Shown here in pieces: positions 8,922 to 19,569 of a stretch of 64,000 nt of DNA (positions are counted from its first letter, which is position 1; each line of letters opens with the position of its first letter). The notes under the pieces were generated by a model. That model was not told the origin of the DNA and ran no database searches. It saw only the letters and a program-made list of their open reading frames with translations. The stretch lies in the NCBI GenBank assembly GCA_958295835.1, contig OY282378.1, positions 1,133,001 through 1,197,000 of the forward strand. The letters are read 5' to 3'. Made by a program: the position numbers and the translations under genes. Source of the DNA: an uncultured Gammaproteobacteria bacterium. GTDB taxonomy: Bacteria > Pseudomonadota > Gammaproteobacteria > HK1.

Positions 8922-9254
8922 GGCGTATTTCCTCCTGGGAAAGGGCTGGCGGCAGTGCGGTGGACCGGGACGGCGTTGCCGTGTCCGGCCACCGAATGCC
9001 CCTGCCGGGGCGTACCATGCGCCGCGGCGATCCAAGGGTATATCAGAAACGGAAAATGTGATCACTTCACGACGGCGCGTCGAGCGTTGGTCGGAGAACC
9101 CCGGTCCGAATGGGTTCTCGAGCAGGATGAGCTTCGGTGGGAGGGTGAGGGCCGCGAGCCGCGTGATGGACGTCGCGGGTCTCTCGATCGAGCCGAAATC
9201 GACGGTGGGCAGGAAGCTCGAGAGCATCAGGCGCGCCCGGCCCCCCGGTAGGAT

Positions 9255-10187
9255 TCATGACGGCCTGACCGATCGGGCGCTGGACGTGCGCCGCGGGGTC
9301 GGTGGTTCGGGAAACTCGGGGCGAAACGGTCGAAGCTCCAATGCGAGAGCCTTCCGCACCGGGGCCGGGTCGAGCACCAGATCCACGTTCATCCGCTCCA
9401 GGCTCGCTGCGCTGTATCTCGAGCGCGTCACGGTCTGCCATACATGAAACGCTACCCGCGCCGGACCGAGTGGCAGATGGAGAAGAACGGGACGCCTTCC
9501 CAGGGACTCGAAGATCCGGCGCACCATCTCGCGATAGATCAACGTCTCGCCGCCGGGCAGATCAAAGCGCGCTCCTCGTGCGCCGGGAGTATGCTGGGCG
9601 GCGACCATCGCCTGCGCCACGTCGTCGGCGTGGATCGGCTGGCGGCGTCCGATACCGGGCCGAACGATCGGTAATATCCTGAATCGTCGAATGAAAGCCG
9701 CGATGGCGCTGACGTTTCGATCGCGCCCGGGATCGTAGATCAGGGTTGGCCGGAAGATCGTCCAGGCAATCCCCCGATCCTGGCAGAGCGACCGGACTTC
9801 CTTCTCTGCCCGTCCCAGCGCCTCGGCCAGGTTTCGCTCATCGGGATCCGGGCTCTTCAACTTGAAATGCGCGCTGGAGGAGCTCAAGGCGATGATCCGA
9901 TCTCCCCCGGTGATACGCGCGATCAACGCCGGTAACGCCGGGACCGGGGCGAGGGAGAACAAGGTCGCGGAGGCTGGTATTTTCAGGCTCCCTTCTTCGG
10001 ACACGGCGTCCCAGGAAAAGCCCGGTGGCAATTCATGGGGCGGCGGCGTCGTATCGCGGCTGAGGCACAATCCCGCAAACCCCCGATCCGCCAATCGTTG
10101 CGCAAGGTATCGACCGACAAGACCGGTCGCCCCGAAGATGACCGCGAACGGCTTCCCGCCCCCGCGGCTTTCAATGTCCGTCGTCAT
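9255..10187 (-). CDS. NAD-dependent epimerase/dehydratase family protein
   Basis: The 310-residue protein opens with a Rossmann nucleotide-binding motif, V-I-F-G-A-T-G-L-V-G-R-Y-L, as in extended short-chain dehydrogenases acting on nucleotide sugars. F-R-P-T-L-I-Y-D-P-G is the usual block after the active site. The canonical Y-x-x-x-K pair is not obvious, so the reaction is uncertain; such proteins often accompany glycosyltransferases. The start at 10187 overlaps the end of the upstream glycosyltransferase gene by 17 bp; an earlier in-frame ATG is at 10205. The C-terminus is Pro/Arg-rich. Confidence 0.7.
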   Translation of the reverse strand: MTTDIESRGGGKPFAVIFGATGLVGRYLAQRLADRGFAGLCLSRDTTPPPHELPPGFSWDAVSEEGSLKIPASATLFSLAPVPALPALIARITGGDRIIALSSSSAHFKLKSPDPDERNLAEALGRAEKEVRSLCQDRGIAWTIFRPTLIYDPGRDRNVSAIAAFIRRFRILPIVRPGIGRRQPIHADDVAQAMVAAQHTPGARGARFDLPGGETLIYREMVRRIFESLGRRPVLLHLPLGPARVAFHVWQTVTRSRYSAASLERMNVDLVLDPAPVRKALALELRPFRPEFPEPPTPRRTSSARSVRPS

Positions 10188-11175
10188 GCGACCAGGGTCG
10201 TCCATTCAGGGCGGAATGAAGGAGCGATTGCACCGCCTTGACCCCGAAGCGGGCCACGGCGCCGGCGCTCAGAGGCACCAACAGCGCAAGCCCGAGGGCG
10301 CCGCGAAAATGCACGCGGAAATACCGCAGGAACCCGCAGGTCTTGTGCCACTCGATCCGGACCGGACTGGTTCGGCTGCTACTGGCATGATGGACCACCT
10401 CCGCGTGCGGCGTGTAATAGACAGGGACTCCGGCCCGATGCAGTCGAAGACAGAGGTCGAGGTCGTCGACGTGGAGAAAATAGCCCTCGTCCATGCCTCC
10501 CACGGTATGAAAGGTCGCGGCCGGCAGCATCATGCAGGCACCGCTGACGACGGGTATGCGGACGGTCCCTTCCGGGGGCGGGCCATCATGGTGGTTGAGC
10601 CGATGGCGGCGGAAGAGCCGCGGCGCCAGCCGGTCGAGCCGGAACGTTTCGACCAGAGCGGTGCATGGGGTGAGCAACGCCCGCCGTGACGCGCGCTGCT
10701 CGCTCCCGTCGGGGTCGAGCACACGGCAGCCGAGCATCCAGTGTTCGCCGAGCGTCGCCGCCTCGGCCAGCAGGGCAGGAATCGCCCCGGGGTGGAGGCA
10801 ACAGTCCGGGTTCAACAGCAACAGGTGGCGACCAGCCGCCAGGCGAGCCCCGATGTTGCAGCCGCGCGCGAATCCGACGTTGCCCTGGCCGCTGACGAGC
10901 TTCATCCGCGGCTCCGCCTCGGTCCGGCAGGCAAGCTCCCTGGCGACCGCGGGTGGATTGCCGTTGTCGACCAGTATGAGCTCGACCACGCCGTCCTGGT
11001 CCGGGGCGAGCACCGCCTCGATGGCCGCCCACAGCACGGGCCCGGTCCGGTACGACACCATGACCACGCTGACCCCAGCCACCGGATCGTCATGGCAGAA
11101 TACCGCGGCATTCCCCGTGTCGTTCTGCGCCACCGCCGCCACCATCCCCGACTGCATGATGTTCCGGTCCAACAT
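10171..11175 (-). CDS. Family 2 glycosyltransferase (rhamnosyltransferase-like)
   Basis: The GT-A fold begins near residue 34 with V-S-V-V-M-V-S-Y-R-T-G. It includes L-I-L-V-D-N-G and L-L-L-L-N-P-D-C, the latter supplying the N-P-D variant of the metal-binding DxD. M-D-E-G-Y-F-L-H-V-D-D-L-D-L-C-L-R is the acceptor/catalytic block seen in GT2 rhamnosyl- and galactofuranosyltransferases. It probably adds a sugar to a lipid-linked surface glycan at the inner membrane. The first 30 residues are not family-like, so a later start is possible. It forms an operon with the epimerase gene and is divergent from the sugar-1-phosphate transferase gene. Confidence 0.8.
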   Translation of the reverse strand: MLDRNIMQSGMVAAVAQNDTGNAAVFCHDDPVAGVSVVMVSYRTGPVLWAAIEAVLAPDQDGVVELILVDNGNPPAVARELACRTEAEPRMKLVSGQGNVGFARGCNIGARLAAGRHLLLLNPDCCLHPGAIPALLAEAATLGEHWMLGCRVLDPDGSEQRASRRALLTPCTALVETFRLDRLAPRLFRRHRLNHHDGPPPEGTVRIPVVSGACMMLPAATFHTVGGMDEGYFLHVDDLDLCLRLHRAGVPVYYTPHAEVVHHASSSRTSPVRIEWHKTCGFLRYFRVHFRGALGLALLVPLSAGAVARFGVKAVQSLLHSALNGRPWSHDDGH

Positions 11176-11281
11176 GATCCATGCGCGGCGTCGAATTCCC
11201 GCCGCCGCGCATCATCCCGGGCCGTCGTGCTCCCGCCGCGCCATCGTGGCCCAACCACCGCCGATCGAGGCGGTGTGAATC

Positions 11282-12298
11282 GTGGCCGCGCTCGCGGTGG
11301 TGGTTGCGTTCGCGGTCGGGGCGGCAGCCACCGGCTGGCTCGTATCGCGCAAGGAAAGCGGTTGGCTCGTCGACCGTCCCGTTGAGCGTTCGTTGCACGA
11401 CCGACCGATCTCGCGGGCCGGCGGTGTCGCGATACTCGCCGGCGTGGCGGCCGGGCTCGCCGTGGTCGTGTTCATGGAGGCATCCGCGCCCGGGTATGGC
11501 TGGGTGCTCGCCGGCGCCCTGATCATCGTCTCCATTTCGTTTGCGGACGATGTTCGGAGGGTGTCTCCCGCGATCCGTATCGTTTGCCATTTCGTTGCTG
11601 CCGCATGCGTGTTGCGGGCCGGCCTGCCGGTCGAGCGGATCATTCTTCCCGGCGCGGTGCTGGATCTCGGGGCGGTTGCGGGGGCCGTGTTCACGGTGCT
11701 GTTCGTGACCTGGGTCGTGAACCTGTACAACTTCATGGACGGGATGGATGGATTCGCGGGCGGGATGGCCACGGCAGGTTTCACGACCCTGGCGTTGCTC
11801 TGCGTCCACCGTGATGCGGCGGTGCTCGTCGCGGCGAGTGCAGTGGTGGCGGCGTCATCTCTCGGGTTCCTCCTGTTCAACTTCCCGCCCGCGAAGATTT
11901 TCATGGGCGACCTCGGCTCGTCGCTCCTGGGCTATCTCTGTGCGGTCACGATGTTGTGGGCCGAGCGTTCCGCCGCCATCCCGTTATGGATCTCCGTCCT
12001 GGTCTTCTCTCCGTTCATCGTGGACGCTTCGGTCACCCTCGTTCGACGGTCGATCGCGGGCGAGCGGCCGTGGCGCGCGCATCGCAGCCATTTCTACCAG
12101 CGTCTCGTGCTGCTCGGATGGGGGCATCGCAAGACGGTGGTCTGCGAGTACGGATTGATGTTCGCATGCGCCGGCTCCGCCGCGGTAGCGTCATGGCTTC
12201 CGCCTGGCGCACAGGCGGCGGTGTTGTGCGCGTGGGTGGCCGTATACGTCATTCTCATGCTCGCCATCACGAGCCTCGAAAGGAAAGCGGGAAGGTGA
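11282..12298 (+). CDS. Polyprenyl-phosphate sugar-1-phosphate transferase (WecA/WbpL family)
   Basis: This 338-residue integral membrane protein of the MraY/WecA family starts with GTG. It has about ten hydrophobic segments. Catalytic blocks are F-A-D-D-V-R-R (the D-D motif), N-L-Y-N-F-M-D-G-M-D-G and I-F-M-G-D-L-G-S-S. The late H-R-S-H-F-Y-Q-R segment is the sugar-nucleotide recognition loop typical of WecA-like rather than MraY enzymes. It would start a lipid-linked glycan by moving a sugar-1-phosphate onto undecaprenyl phosphate, consistent with the neighbouring glycosyltransferase and rmlA-type genes. Confidence 0.85.
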   Translation: MAALAVVVAFAVGAAATGWLVSRKESGWLVDRPVERSLHDRPISRAGGVAILAGVAAGLAVVVFMEASAPGYGWVLAGALIIVSISFADDVRRVSPAIRIVCHFVAAACVLRAGLPVERIILPGAVLDLGAVAGAVFTVLFVTWVVNLYNFMDGMDGFAGGMATAGFTTLALLCVHRDAAVLVAASAVVAASSLGFLLFNFPPAKIFMGDLGSSLLGYLCAVTMLWAERSAAIPLWISVLVFSPFIVDASVTLVRRSIAGERPWRAHRSHFYQRLVLLGWGHRKTVVCEYGLMFACAGSAAVASWLPPGAQAAVLCAWVAVYVILMLAITSLERKAGR

Positions 12299-12332
12299 GG
12301 TCCGCACAATCCGTCATGCGACCCCTCCTTGC

Positions 12333-12359
12333 ATGGAGCAAGACTGTTTCTCGCCCGTC
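12333..12359 (-). repeat. Partial copy of the dispersed intergenic hairpin repeat
   Basis: On the minus strand this stretch reads GACGGGCGAGAAACAGTCTT and on to GCTCCAT. It matches the 3' end of the full repeat at 46305-46400 (GACGGGCGAGGAACAGTCTT...CAT). The hairpin part is missing here. It lies between two convergent genes. Next to it, at about 12363-12395, is a G-rich tandem duplication (GGCCGGGGGGGC twice). Confidence 0.6.
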
Positions 12360-12413
12360 TGCGGCGCTGGCCGGGGGGGCGGCCGGGGGGGCGGCCGCGC
12401 CAGCGGTCGCCGC

Positions 12414-13292
12414 TCACGTCCAGTCCGCCTCGGCCGCCAGCCGCAGCAGGTACTCGCCATAGCCGTTCTTGCTCATATGATGGCCGAGCGCGGCCAGCTC
12501 TTCGCGGTCGATCCAGCCGTTCAGGAACGCGATCTCCTCGGGAACCGCGACGCGCTGATTCTGGCGCTTCTCGATGGTCCGGACGAAGCCGGCGGCCTCC
12601 ACGAGGCTGTCGTGCGTCCCGGTGTCGAACCAGGCGAACCCTCGGCCCAGCCGCTCTACATGGAGATCGCCGCGTTCGAGATAACGCTGGTTGACGTCGG
12701 TGATCTCCAGCTCGCCGCGGTCGCTCGGCTCGATATCCGCGGCGATGCCCACGACGTCGTTGTCGTAAAAGTACAGGCCCGTCACCGCCCAGTGGGAGCA
12801 GGGGCGGGCGGGCTTCTCCTCGATGGAGGTCGCGCGGCCGGTCTCGTCGAAGGCGACCACGCCGTAGCGCTGGGGATCGGGAACCTGGTAGCCGAAGACC
12901 GTCGCCCCGTTCCGCCGGGACGCGGCGCTTCGCAGCTTCCCGGTCAAGGCATGCCCATGGAAGATGTTGTCGCCAAGCGCCAAGGCGCAGGAATCGCCGC
13001 CTATGAATGCCTTGCCGATCAGAAAGGCTTGCGCCAGGCCGTCGGGGCTCGGCTGCACGGCGTGGTGGAGCGCAAGCCCCCATCGGCTGCCGTCGCCGAG
13101 GAGACGCTGGAAGTCGGAGCGGTGCCGCGGCGTGGTGATCACCAGGATGTCCCGGATCCCCGCGAGCATCAGGACGCTCAGCGGGTAGTAGATCATCGGC
13201 TTGTCGTAAACGGGCAGGAGCTGCTTGCTTACCACGCTCGTCACGGGGTAGAGCCGCGTGCCCTCTCCACCGGCGAGGATGACGCCCTTCAT
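12414..13292 (-). CDS. rfbA: Glucose-1-phosphate thymidylyltransferase
   Basis: This 292-residue protein begins [16 protein letters not shown], the nucleotide-binding signature of RmlA/RfbA. It also has [25 protein letters not shown] and I-E-E-K-P. It makes dTDP-glucose, the first step of dTDP-rhamnose synthesis. Length is normal for the family. The start at 13292 has a good AGGAGA site. An in-frame extension upstream is only the antisense shadow of the next gene. The rmlB, C and D genes are not in this window. Confidence 0.93.
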   Translation of the reverse strand: MKGVILAGGEGTRLYPVTSVVSKQLLPVYDKPMIYYPLSVLMLAGIRDILVITTPRHRSDFQRLLGDGSRWGLALHHAVQPSPDGLAQAFLIGKAFIGGDSCALALGDNIFHGHALTGKLRSAASRRNGATVFGYQVPDPQRYGVVAFDETGRATSIEEKPARPCSHWAVTGLYFYDNDVVGIAADIEPSDRGELEITDVNQRYLERGDLHVERLGRGFAWFDTGTHDSLVEAAGFVRTIEKRQNQRVAVPEEIAFLNGWIDREELAALGHHMSKNGYGEYLLRLAAEADWT

Positions 13293-13496
13293 CGTGATGT
13301 CTCCTGCTCTTCTCCCGGGTCCGCACCGATCCATCGCTCGCCCACGCGGGGAGCACGATCCCATGGAACGGCACGCCCGGACGATTCTACTCACCAGCGC
13401 CGCGGACGGGTAACGGGTTCGTTCCATGTGAGGTCCGGCAACGCTTACCCGGGTTCGGTATAGTCCCGCCGGTTTGGCCAGCGAGGGAAGAGCGGG

Positions 13497-14900
13497 ATGC
13501 CGGACCGTCGGATAGCCATGGTCGGTTTTCTCCAGGCGCAGAACTGCTCGAACCTCCCCGCGTCGTGGCGTCACCCGGAATCCGCCGGCGACTTCATGAC
13601 CCCCGAGTATTACCGGCGGATCGCCCGCACCCTCGAGGACGGCAAGTTCCACCTCGCGTTCTTCGACGATCGCCTCGCGATGCCGGATCGCTTCGGCGAC
13701 GACTTCGCCGAAGCGGTGCGCCACGGGGTGCGGGTGGTGAAGATGGACCCGATCCCGGTCCTCTCGGTGATGGGCGCGGCGACGAGCCGGATCGGGCTCG
13801 GCGCCACCTGCTCGACGACGTACTACGAGCCGTTCCACGTCGCGCGGCTCTTCGCCACCCTCGACCACATGACCGGCGGGCGGGTCGGCTGGAACGTCGT
13901 GACCTCGCTCAACGATTCGGAGGCCGCGAACTTCGGCGCGGACGGAGTCGCCGACCACGACGCGCGCTACGACCGCGCCGACGAGTTCGTGGAGGTCGTG
14001 CTCGCGCACTGGAAGGCGTGGGAGCCGGACGCCATCCTGCTCGACAAGGCGGGCGGGGTGTTCGCGGATCCGTCGAAGGTGCGCCGCCTCGACCATCGCG
14101 GCAGATATTTCCGCTCCCGCGGGCCGTTCACCGTACCCCCGTCGCGGCAGGGCCATCCGGTGATCATCCAGGCCGGACAGAGCGGGCGCGGACGGGCGTT
14201 CGCGGTGCGCTGGGCCGAGGTCATCTTCGCGATCTACCCCAATCTGGAGCTCGGGGAACGCGCCTATGCGGAGACCCGTGCCCTCGCGGAGTCGGCGGGA
14301 CGCGACCCCGACGGCTTCCGGATCGCGCCCGCCGTCTACACCACGGTGGGCGAGACGCGGACCATCGCGGAGGACAAGGCCGCGTTCGTGGATGGGCTCT
14401 CCCGACCCGTGGACACCCTCGCCCTGCTGTCCGAGGCGCTCAACTTCGACTTCGCGACCAAGGTCCCCGACGATCCCTTCACCGACGAGGAGCTGCGCTC
14501 GATCAGCGGCTTGCAGGCGATCCGGGACCGCGTGGTCCGCTTGAGCGGCAACCCCAACCCGACTCGCGACGACTTCGTGCGGTTCTCCAACCGGGGGACG
14601 GTACGCGAGATGCCCCACTTCGTCGGCACCGCCGCGATGGTCGCGGACCGGATGCAGGAATGGTTCGAGCGCCCCGCCTGCGACGGCTTCGTCCTCGCCG
14701 CCACCCACGTCCCCGGGGCATACGAGGACTTCGTGCGCCTCGTGGTCCCCGAGCTCCAGCGCCGCGGCATCTACCACCGGGACTATGCGGGCGCGACCCT
14801 GCGGGAGAACCTCGGGCTCGCGGGGCGGGGCGGTGCATCGGCGCCCGGCCGGAATGCCCGCGGTCCGGTCGATCGAGTCGTGGATCCATCGAATCCGTGA
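13497..14900 (+). CDS. FMNH2-dependent LLM-class monooxygenase (NtaA/SnaA/DszA family)
   Basis: The 467-residue protein follows a GAGGGAAG ribosome site. It carries the NtaA/DszA-family blocks [24 protein letters not shown] and [17 protein letters not shown]. These two-component enzymes use reduced FMN from a separate reductase to oxidise chelators, sulfones or aromatic sulfur compounds. The substrate cannot be told. A flavin reductase gene lies at 46514 but is far away and not obviously linked. It stands alone between the convergent rfbA and the efflux operon. Confidence 0.85.
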   Translation: MPDRRIAMVGFLQAQNCSNLPASWRHPESAGDFMTPEYYRRIARTLEDGKFHLAFFDDRLAMPDRFGDDFAEAVRHGVRVVKMDPIPVLSVMGAATSRIGLGATCSTTYYEPFHVARLFATLDHMTGGRVGWNVVTSLNDSEAANFGADGVADHDARYDRADEFVEVVLAHWKAWEPDAILLDKAGGVFADPSKVRRLDHRGRYFRSRGPFTVPPSRQGHPVIIQAGQSGRGRAFAVRWAEVIFAIYPNLELGERAYAETRALAESAGRDPDGFRIAPAVYTTVGETRTIAEDKAAFVDGLSRPVDTLALLSEALNFDFATKVPDDPFTDEELRSISGLQAIRDRVVRLSGNPNPTRDDFVRFSNRGTVREMPHFVGTAAMVADRMQEWFERPACDGFVLAATHVPGAYEDFVRLVVPELQRRGIYHRDYAGATLRENLGLAGRGGASAPGRNARGPVDRVVDPSNP

Positions 14901-15081
14901 ACCCTTCCGGCCTGCCGGTAGTCTGACCGCGATATCCGCGCGGGTGCCGGGCATATATCGACCCCGCCGTCGAGTCGGGGCCGCGCCCGCGATGTCCGCG
15001 CGCGTGCGCGGGGTCTGCGCCACCGGCACAATAGCCGGCAGCCTTCTTCCGGCGACCATGGGCCCACACAGGCGCGCCACG

Positions 15082-16164
15082 ATGCCGAGTTTCCTCTTGC
15101 TCCGGTACCGAGCCCTGTCCGCGCTGCTCGCGGTGTTTCTCGCCGGACCGGCGATCGCGCAGCAGGACGGGCAGGGGAAGGGGCCGCCGCCCGCGCCCGT
15201 CGTGGTGGCCCCGGCCGAGAAGCGGATGCTCGCCCCGGTCACCTGGTACCCCGGCACCGTGATCAGCCGCAACCGGGCGCGGGTCGCGGCCGAGGTGGAG
15301 GGCCGGCTCGAATGGGTCGCGGAGGTCGGCGCCACGATCGCCGAGGGCGAGGTGGTGGCCCGGCTCGACGATGCGCTGTTCCGGCAATCGCTCGCGGGGG
15401 ACGAGGCGACGGTGGGCCGGGCGCGTGCCCGGCTGACCTATCTGGACGCGCAAGTGAAGCGGCTCGACAAGCTGGCCACCCGGAACACGGCCACCCGCAG
15501 CCAGCTCGAAGAAGCAGTGGCCGAGCGCGACGTCGCGCGCAGCGAGCTGAACGCCGCCCGTGCCCGCGTCGCCCTGGCCCGGGAGCGCCTGGAGCGCACG
15601 CGGATCAAGGCCCCTTTCGGCGGGATCGTGACCGAACGGGTGAGGCACAGCGGCGAATGGGCCAAGAGCGGGGAATCGGTGGTGCGGCTCGTCGATCCCG
15701 AATCGCTCGAAGTCCAGACCTGGATCCCGATCGCCGCGCTCGCCTTCGTGCACGAGGGCAGCGATCTGGCCCTTGCGGCCAATCCGAGCCGGACCGCGGG
15801 CACGGTCCGCACGATCGTGCCGGTCGGGGACAACCGCTCCCGGCTCTACGAGCTGCGGTTGCAGGTCGACGGCGCGCGCTGGCCGGTGGGGCAGGACGTG
15901 AGGGTGGCGGTCCCCACCGCGGAGGCGCGCGAGGTCGTCGCCGTGCCCCGCGATGCGCTGGTGCTGCGCCGGGACGGGGCGGCCGTCTTCCGGGTCGGTG
16001 AGAACGATCTCGCGGAGCGCGTCGCGGTCACCCCCGGGATCGCGCAAGGGCCGCTCATCGAGGTCGACGGCATCGCCCCCGGCGACCGCGTCGTGACCCG
16101 GGGCGGCGAGCGGCTGCGGCCCGGGCAGCCGGTGGTCGTCAAGGCGGCGGAGCCTCCGCCATGA
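15082..16164 (+). CDS. RND efflux periplasmic adaptor (membrane fusion protein)
   Basis: The 360-residue protein starts with a signal peptide (hydrophobic [15 protein letters not shown]). A lipoyl-like half ([11 protein letters not shown]), a long helical hairpin (about residues 100-175) and a second lipoyl half (I-K-A-P-F-G-G-I-V) follow, then a beta-barrel. It bridges the inner-membrane pump and an outer-membrane channel. An in-frame ATG at 15058 is an alternative start. The stop overlaps the ATG of the pump gene (ATGA), so the two are translationally coupled. No outer-membrane channel gene is adjacent. Confidence 0.88.
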   Translation: MPSFLLLRYRALSALLAVFLAGPAIAQQDGQGKGPPPAPVVVAPAEKRMLAPVTWYPGTVISRNRARVAAEVEGRLEWVAEVGATIAEGEVVARLDDALFRQSLAGDEATVGRARARLTYLDAQVKRLDKLATRNTATRSQLEEAVAERDVARSELNAARARVALARERLERTRIKAPFGGIVTERVRHSGEWAKSGESVVRLVDPESLEVQTWIPIAALAFVHEGSDLALAANPSRTAGTVRTIVPVGDNRSRLYELRLQVDGARWPVGQDVRVAVPTAEAREVVAVPRDALVLRRDGAAVFRVGENDLAERVAVTPGIAQGPLIEVDGIAPGDRVVTRGGERLRPGQPVVVKAAEPPP

Positions 16165-19100
16165 GCTGGACCCGGCTCGCGCTCTCCAACCCCACCGCGA
16201 CCCTGGTCGCGGTGCTGCTCGTCCTGTTGTTCGGCGCGCTCAGCCTCTCGCGCCTGCCGGTGCAGCTCACCCCCGAGGTCGAGCGGCCGGAGATCACCAT
16301 CCGCACCGCGTGGCGGGCCGCCGCGCCCGAGGAGGTCGAAGCGGAGATCGTCGAGCCGCAGGAGAAGGTGCTGCGCGGGCTGTCCGGGGTGAGCCGCATC
16401 GTCTCCAAGGCCCAGCGCGGGCAGGGCGAGGTCTCCATCGAGTTCGTGGTCGGGCACGACCTGCGCCGCGGGCTGATCGAGGTGCTCAACCGCCTCAACC
16501 GCGTGCCACGCTACCCCGAGGACGCCAACGAGCCGGTCATCGACACCGTCGGCGGCAACAGCCGCGCCATCGCCTGGTTCATCACCCGCACCGGGGAGGG
16601 GAACGCGCGCGACATCCAGGGCTACAAGGACTATGCGGAGGAGGTCGTGCAGACCCGGTTCGAGCGCGTGCCCGGGGTGGCCCGCTCCGAGGTCTACGGC
16701 GGGCGCGAACGCGAGGTCCGCATCACCTTCGATCCCTACAAGGCGTCGGCGCTCGGCATCGAGCTGCCGGCCGCGGCCCGCCTCGCCGGCGCCAACGAGG
16801 ACATCTCGGGCGGGGACGTGAGCGTGGGCAAGCGCCGCTACACCCTGCGCTTCACCGGCGCGTTCGACGCCGGAGATCTCGGGGAGATGGTCCTCGAATG
16901 GCGCGACGGGCTCCCGGTGCGGCTGCGCGACGTCGCGGACATCGAGGTCGCGCTCGTCGATCGCAAGAGCTTCGTCCTCGCCAAGGGGGTGCGCTCGATC
17001 GCGGTGAACGCCCACCGAGAGATCGGGGTGAACGTCCTCGAAGTGATGGCGGGGCTCAGGCAGGCCGCGGCGGAGCTGGCCGAGGGGCCGCTCGCGCGCG
17101 CCCGGCTGACCTTCGAGCAGGTCTACGACGAGACCGTCTACATCCACCGCTCGATCGAGATGGTGCGCAACAACCTCGGCCTCGGCGTGATGCTCGCCAT
17201 CGTGGTGCTGTGGTGGTTCCTGCGCAAGCTGCGCGCGACGCTGCTGGTGGCGATCTCGATCCCGGTGTCGCTGTTCGCGGCGTTCGTCTTCCTGGACTTC
17301 GCCGGCCGGACCGTCAACATCATCTCGCTGGCGGGCCTCGCGTTCGCGGTGGGGATGACCCTGGACGCGGCCATCGTGGTGCTGGAGAACGTCGTGCGGC
17401 TGCGCGAGCGGGGTATGGAGGCGAAGGAGGCGGCGCTCATGGGACCGGAGCAGGTCTGGGGCGCGCTGCTCGCCTCGACCGCCACCACCGTGGCCATCTT
17501 CCTGCCCATCGTGTTTCTCGACGACGAGGCCGGCCAACTCTTCGCGGACCTCGCCCTGACCATCTCGGTGGCGGTGGTCGCCTCGATGGTGGTGGCCCTG
17601 ACCGTCATCCCGGCCGCGGCGTCGAAGTGGCTCGCCCGCGCGCAGGTCAAGGACCGGCACGCGCACTGGTGGCGCCGCGCCACCGCGGCGATCGTCTGGC
17701 TCACCGACGGGCCGGTGCGGCGGGGGTTCTGGATCGTGGTGCTGCTCACCGTGCCGCTGGGCGCCACGCTGGCGCTCGCGCCGAAATCCATCCTGGGGCT
17801 GCTGCCGATCCCGGAGCGCTTCGCCGCGGCGCTGCCGGACTCCCCGCTGGCGTTGCGCGCGAGCTACCTGCCCGAGGGCAACCGCAACCTCGTCTTCGCC
17901 TTCATCATCCCCCCGCCCGGGGTGAACATCGACCATCTGGAGGAGGAGATGGGCAGCGTCGTCGCGCAGCGGCTCCGGCCCTACCTGGACGGTGAGAAGG
18001 AGCCGGCGATCGAGAACTACTTCTTCGTCACCTTCTCCCGCGGCGTGTTCATGGGTGCGAGGACGCGCGACGAATCGCGCACCGGCGAGCTGATCCCGAT
18101 CGTCAACCGCACGATCCGCGGGTTCCCCGACACCATCGCGTTCGCCAAACGCGCCTCGCTGTTCGGCGGCTTCGGCTCCGGCAACACCATCGACGTGAAC
18201 ATCCAGACGCGCAACGTCGACACGCTGATGCAGGCGGCGCTGGGGGGGTTCATCGGCATCAGCCGAGCGCTGCCCGGGGCGAGCGTGCGCCCGTACCCGG
18301 GGCTGGAGCTGGCCGATCCGGAGCTGCGGCTCGTGCCCGACGAGCGCCGGCTCGCCGAGGCGGGCTGGAGCCGCAGCGTCATGGCCTCGGTGACCCGCGC
18401 GCTCGGGGAAGGGCTCTACGTCGGCGACTACTTCGACGGCGAGCAGCGGCTCGACATCGTGGTCCGTGTGCAGTCCTGGGAGACCCCCGAGGAGCTGGCG
18501 TCGATCCCGCTGGCGACCCCGGGCGGGGTGCTCCCGGTGAGCGAGCTGGCCCGCATCGTGCGCACCGCCGGCCCCAACGAGATCCGCCGCCTCGACCGGC
18601 GCCGCACCGTCACCCTGCGGGTCACGCCGCCGGAGGAGATGTCGCTCGAAGAGGCGCTGGACGTGATCCGGGGCGACGTGGTGCCCCTCATCGAGGCAGG
18701 GCTCCCGGACGACGGGGAGGTGCGCTTCACCGGCACCGCGGACAAGCTTCAGACCGCGCTCGGGAGCATGAGCGGGAGCTTCGTGCTCGCGATCGTCATC
18801 CTCTTCCTGCTGATGGCGGCGCTGTTCCGCTCGTTCAGGGACAGCCTGCTGGTGCTGCTCGCGCTGCCGCTGGCCACGGTGGGCAGCCTCGTGGCGCTGC
18901 GCCTGATGAACGACGTGTTCGGGGTGCGCCAGCCCCTGGATCTGCTCACCATGATCGGGTTCATCATCCTGCTCGGGCTGGTGGTGAACAACGCGATCCT
19001 GCTGGTGCACCAGACCCGGGCGATGGAGCGGCACGGACTCCCGCGGCGCACCGCGGTGGCGGAGGCGGTGGGGATGCGGCTGCGCCCGATCCTGATGAGC

Positions 19101-19313
19101 ACGCTGACGAGCATCTTCGGGATGCTGCCGCTGCTGGTGGTACCGGGGGCCGGAAGCGAGCTGTACCGCGGCCTCGCCGCGGTCATCATCGGCGGGATGT
19201 GTGTGAGTGCGGCGTTCACCCTGCTCCTGCTCCCGAGCCTGCTGCGCATCGGTGAGGGGGCGAAGCGGCGCGAGGCGGAGCCGGACCGCGCCGGGGAGCC
19301 GGCGGTGGCTTGA
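16161..19313 (+). CDS. RND-family efflux transporter permease
   Basis: This 1050-residue AcrB-type inner-membrane pump has the expected twelve-helix layout with two large periplasmic loops. Typical pieces are the first helix followed by L-P-V-Q-L-T-P-E-V-E-R-P, F-A-V-G-M-T-L-D-A-A-I-V-V-L-E-N in helix 4, and G-L-V-V-N-N-A-I-L-L-V in helix 10. It exports hydrophobic or metal substrates by proton antiport. Substrate class is not readable; the sequence looks like the general multidrug branch. It is the last gene before the island of IS elements. Confidence 0.92.
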   Translation: MSWTRLALSNPTATLVAVLLVLLFGALSLSRLPVQLTPEVERPEITIRTAWRAAAPEEVEAEIVEPQEKVLRGLSGVSRIVSKAQRGQGEVSIEFVVGHDLRRGLIEVLNRLNRVPRYPEDANEPVIDTVGGNSRAIAWFITRTGEGNARDIQGYKDYAEEVVQTRFERVPGVARSEVYGGREREVRITFDPYKASALGIELPAAARLAGANEDISGGDVSVGKRRYTLRFTGAFDAGDLGEMVLEWRDGLPVRLRDVADIEVALVDRKSFVLAKGVRSIAVNAHREIGVNVLEVMAGLRQAAAELAEGPLARARLTFEQVYDETVYIHRSIEMVRNNLGLGVMLAIVVLWWFLRKLRATLLVAISIPVSLFAAFVFLDFAGRTVNIISLAGLAFAVGMTLDAAIVVLENVVRLRERGMEAKEAALMGPEQVWGALLASTATTVAIFLPIVFLDDEAGQLFADLALTISVAVVASMVVALTVIPAAASKWLARAQVKDRHAHWWRRATAAIVWLTDGPVRRGFWIVVLLTVPLGATLALAPKSILGLLPIPERFAAALPDSPLALRASYLPEGNRNLVFAFIIPPPGVNIDHLEEEMGSVVAQRLRPYLDGEKEPAIENYFFVTFSRGVFMGARTRDESRTGELIPIVNRTIRGFPDTIAFAKRASLFGGFGSGNTIDVNIQTRNVDTLMQAALGGFIGISRALPGASVRPYPGLELADPELRLVPDERRLAEAGWSRSVMASVTRALGEGLYVGDYFDGEQRLDIVVRVQSWETPEELASIPLATPGGVLPVSELARIVRTAGPNEIRRLDRRRTVTLRVTPPEEMSLEEALDVIRGDVVPLIEAGLPDDGEVRFTGTADKLQTALGSMSGSFVLAIVILFLLMAALFRSFRDSLLVLLALPLATVGSLVALRLMNDVFGVRQPLDLLTMIGFIILLGLVVNNAILLVHQTRAMERHGLPRRTAVAEAVGMRLRPILMSTLTSIFGMLPLLVVPGAGSELYRGLAAVIIGGMCVSAAFTLLLLPSLLRIGEGAKRREAEPDRAGEPAVA

Positions 19314-19569
19314 GAGGACAGGTGGAGCAACTTGCTGATTCGGTGTGTGTGTGCGCGGCCGAGATCAGGTTGGATGTGGATTGATGAACGCGGTACATTC
19401 GTAGGCTGAGAAAATGACAGAAAAGAAGAGTAAGGATTCTCTTACAATGCGGAATTCATCGTAAGATCGATCAGGGATAAGTATAAAATGGATTATTAGT
19501 TCCTTACTGATAAAACCGACAAAGTCTTTCGACAAAATGGCGAAGACTTGCTCGCCAATCGATGTTTGA
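19314..19569. other. AT-rich flank of the first IS, with a possible broken reading frame
   Basis: From about 19330 to the IS edge the sequence is clearly poorer in GC than its surroundings. On the minus strand an open frame (stop at 19365) reads I-G-E-Q-V-F-A-I-L-S-K-D-F-V-G-F-I and on to its stop. It stays open across the IS junction if the element is removed. This could be the 3' end of a gene interrupted by the IS, but no family is recognised. Confidence 0.3.

Noticed and set aside
9228..9251. An N-terminal extension of the phosphonate-type binding protein from an ATG at 9227.
   Set aside because: The extension has no signal peptide, and the internal start at 8921 has both an AGGAGG site and a clean signal peptide.
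12414..15335. A single minus-strand open frame of 973 codons spanning rfbA and the monooxygenase region.
   Set aside because: Only its last 292 codons are a real gene (rfbA, start 13292). The rest is the antisense of the monooxygenase gene, kept open by high GC.
15846..19034. A 1062-codon minus-strand frame opposite the RND pump gene.
   Set aside because: It is rich in His, Arg, Gln and Asp repeats without any domain, as expected for the antisense of a GC-rich membrane-protein gene.
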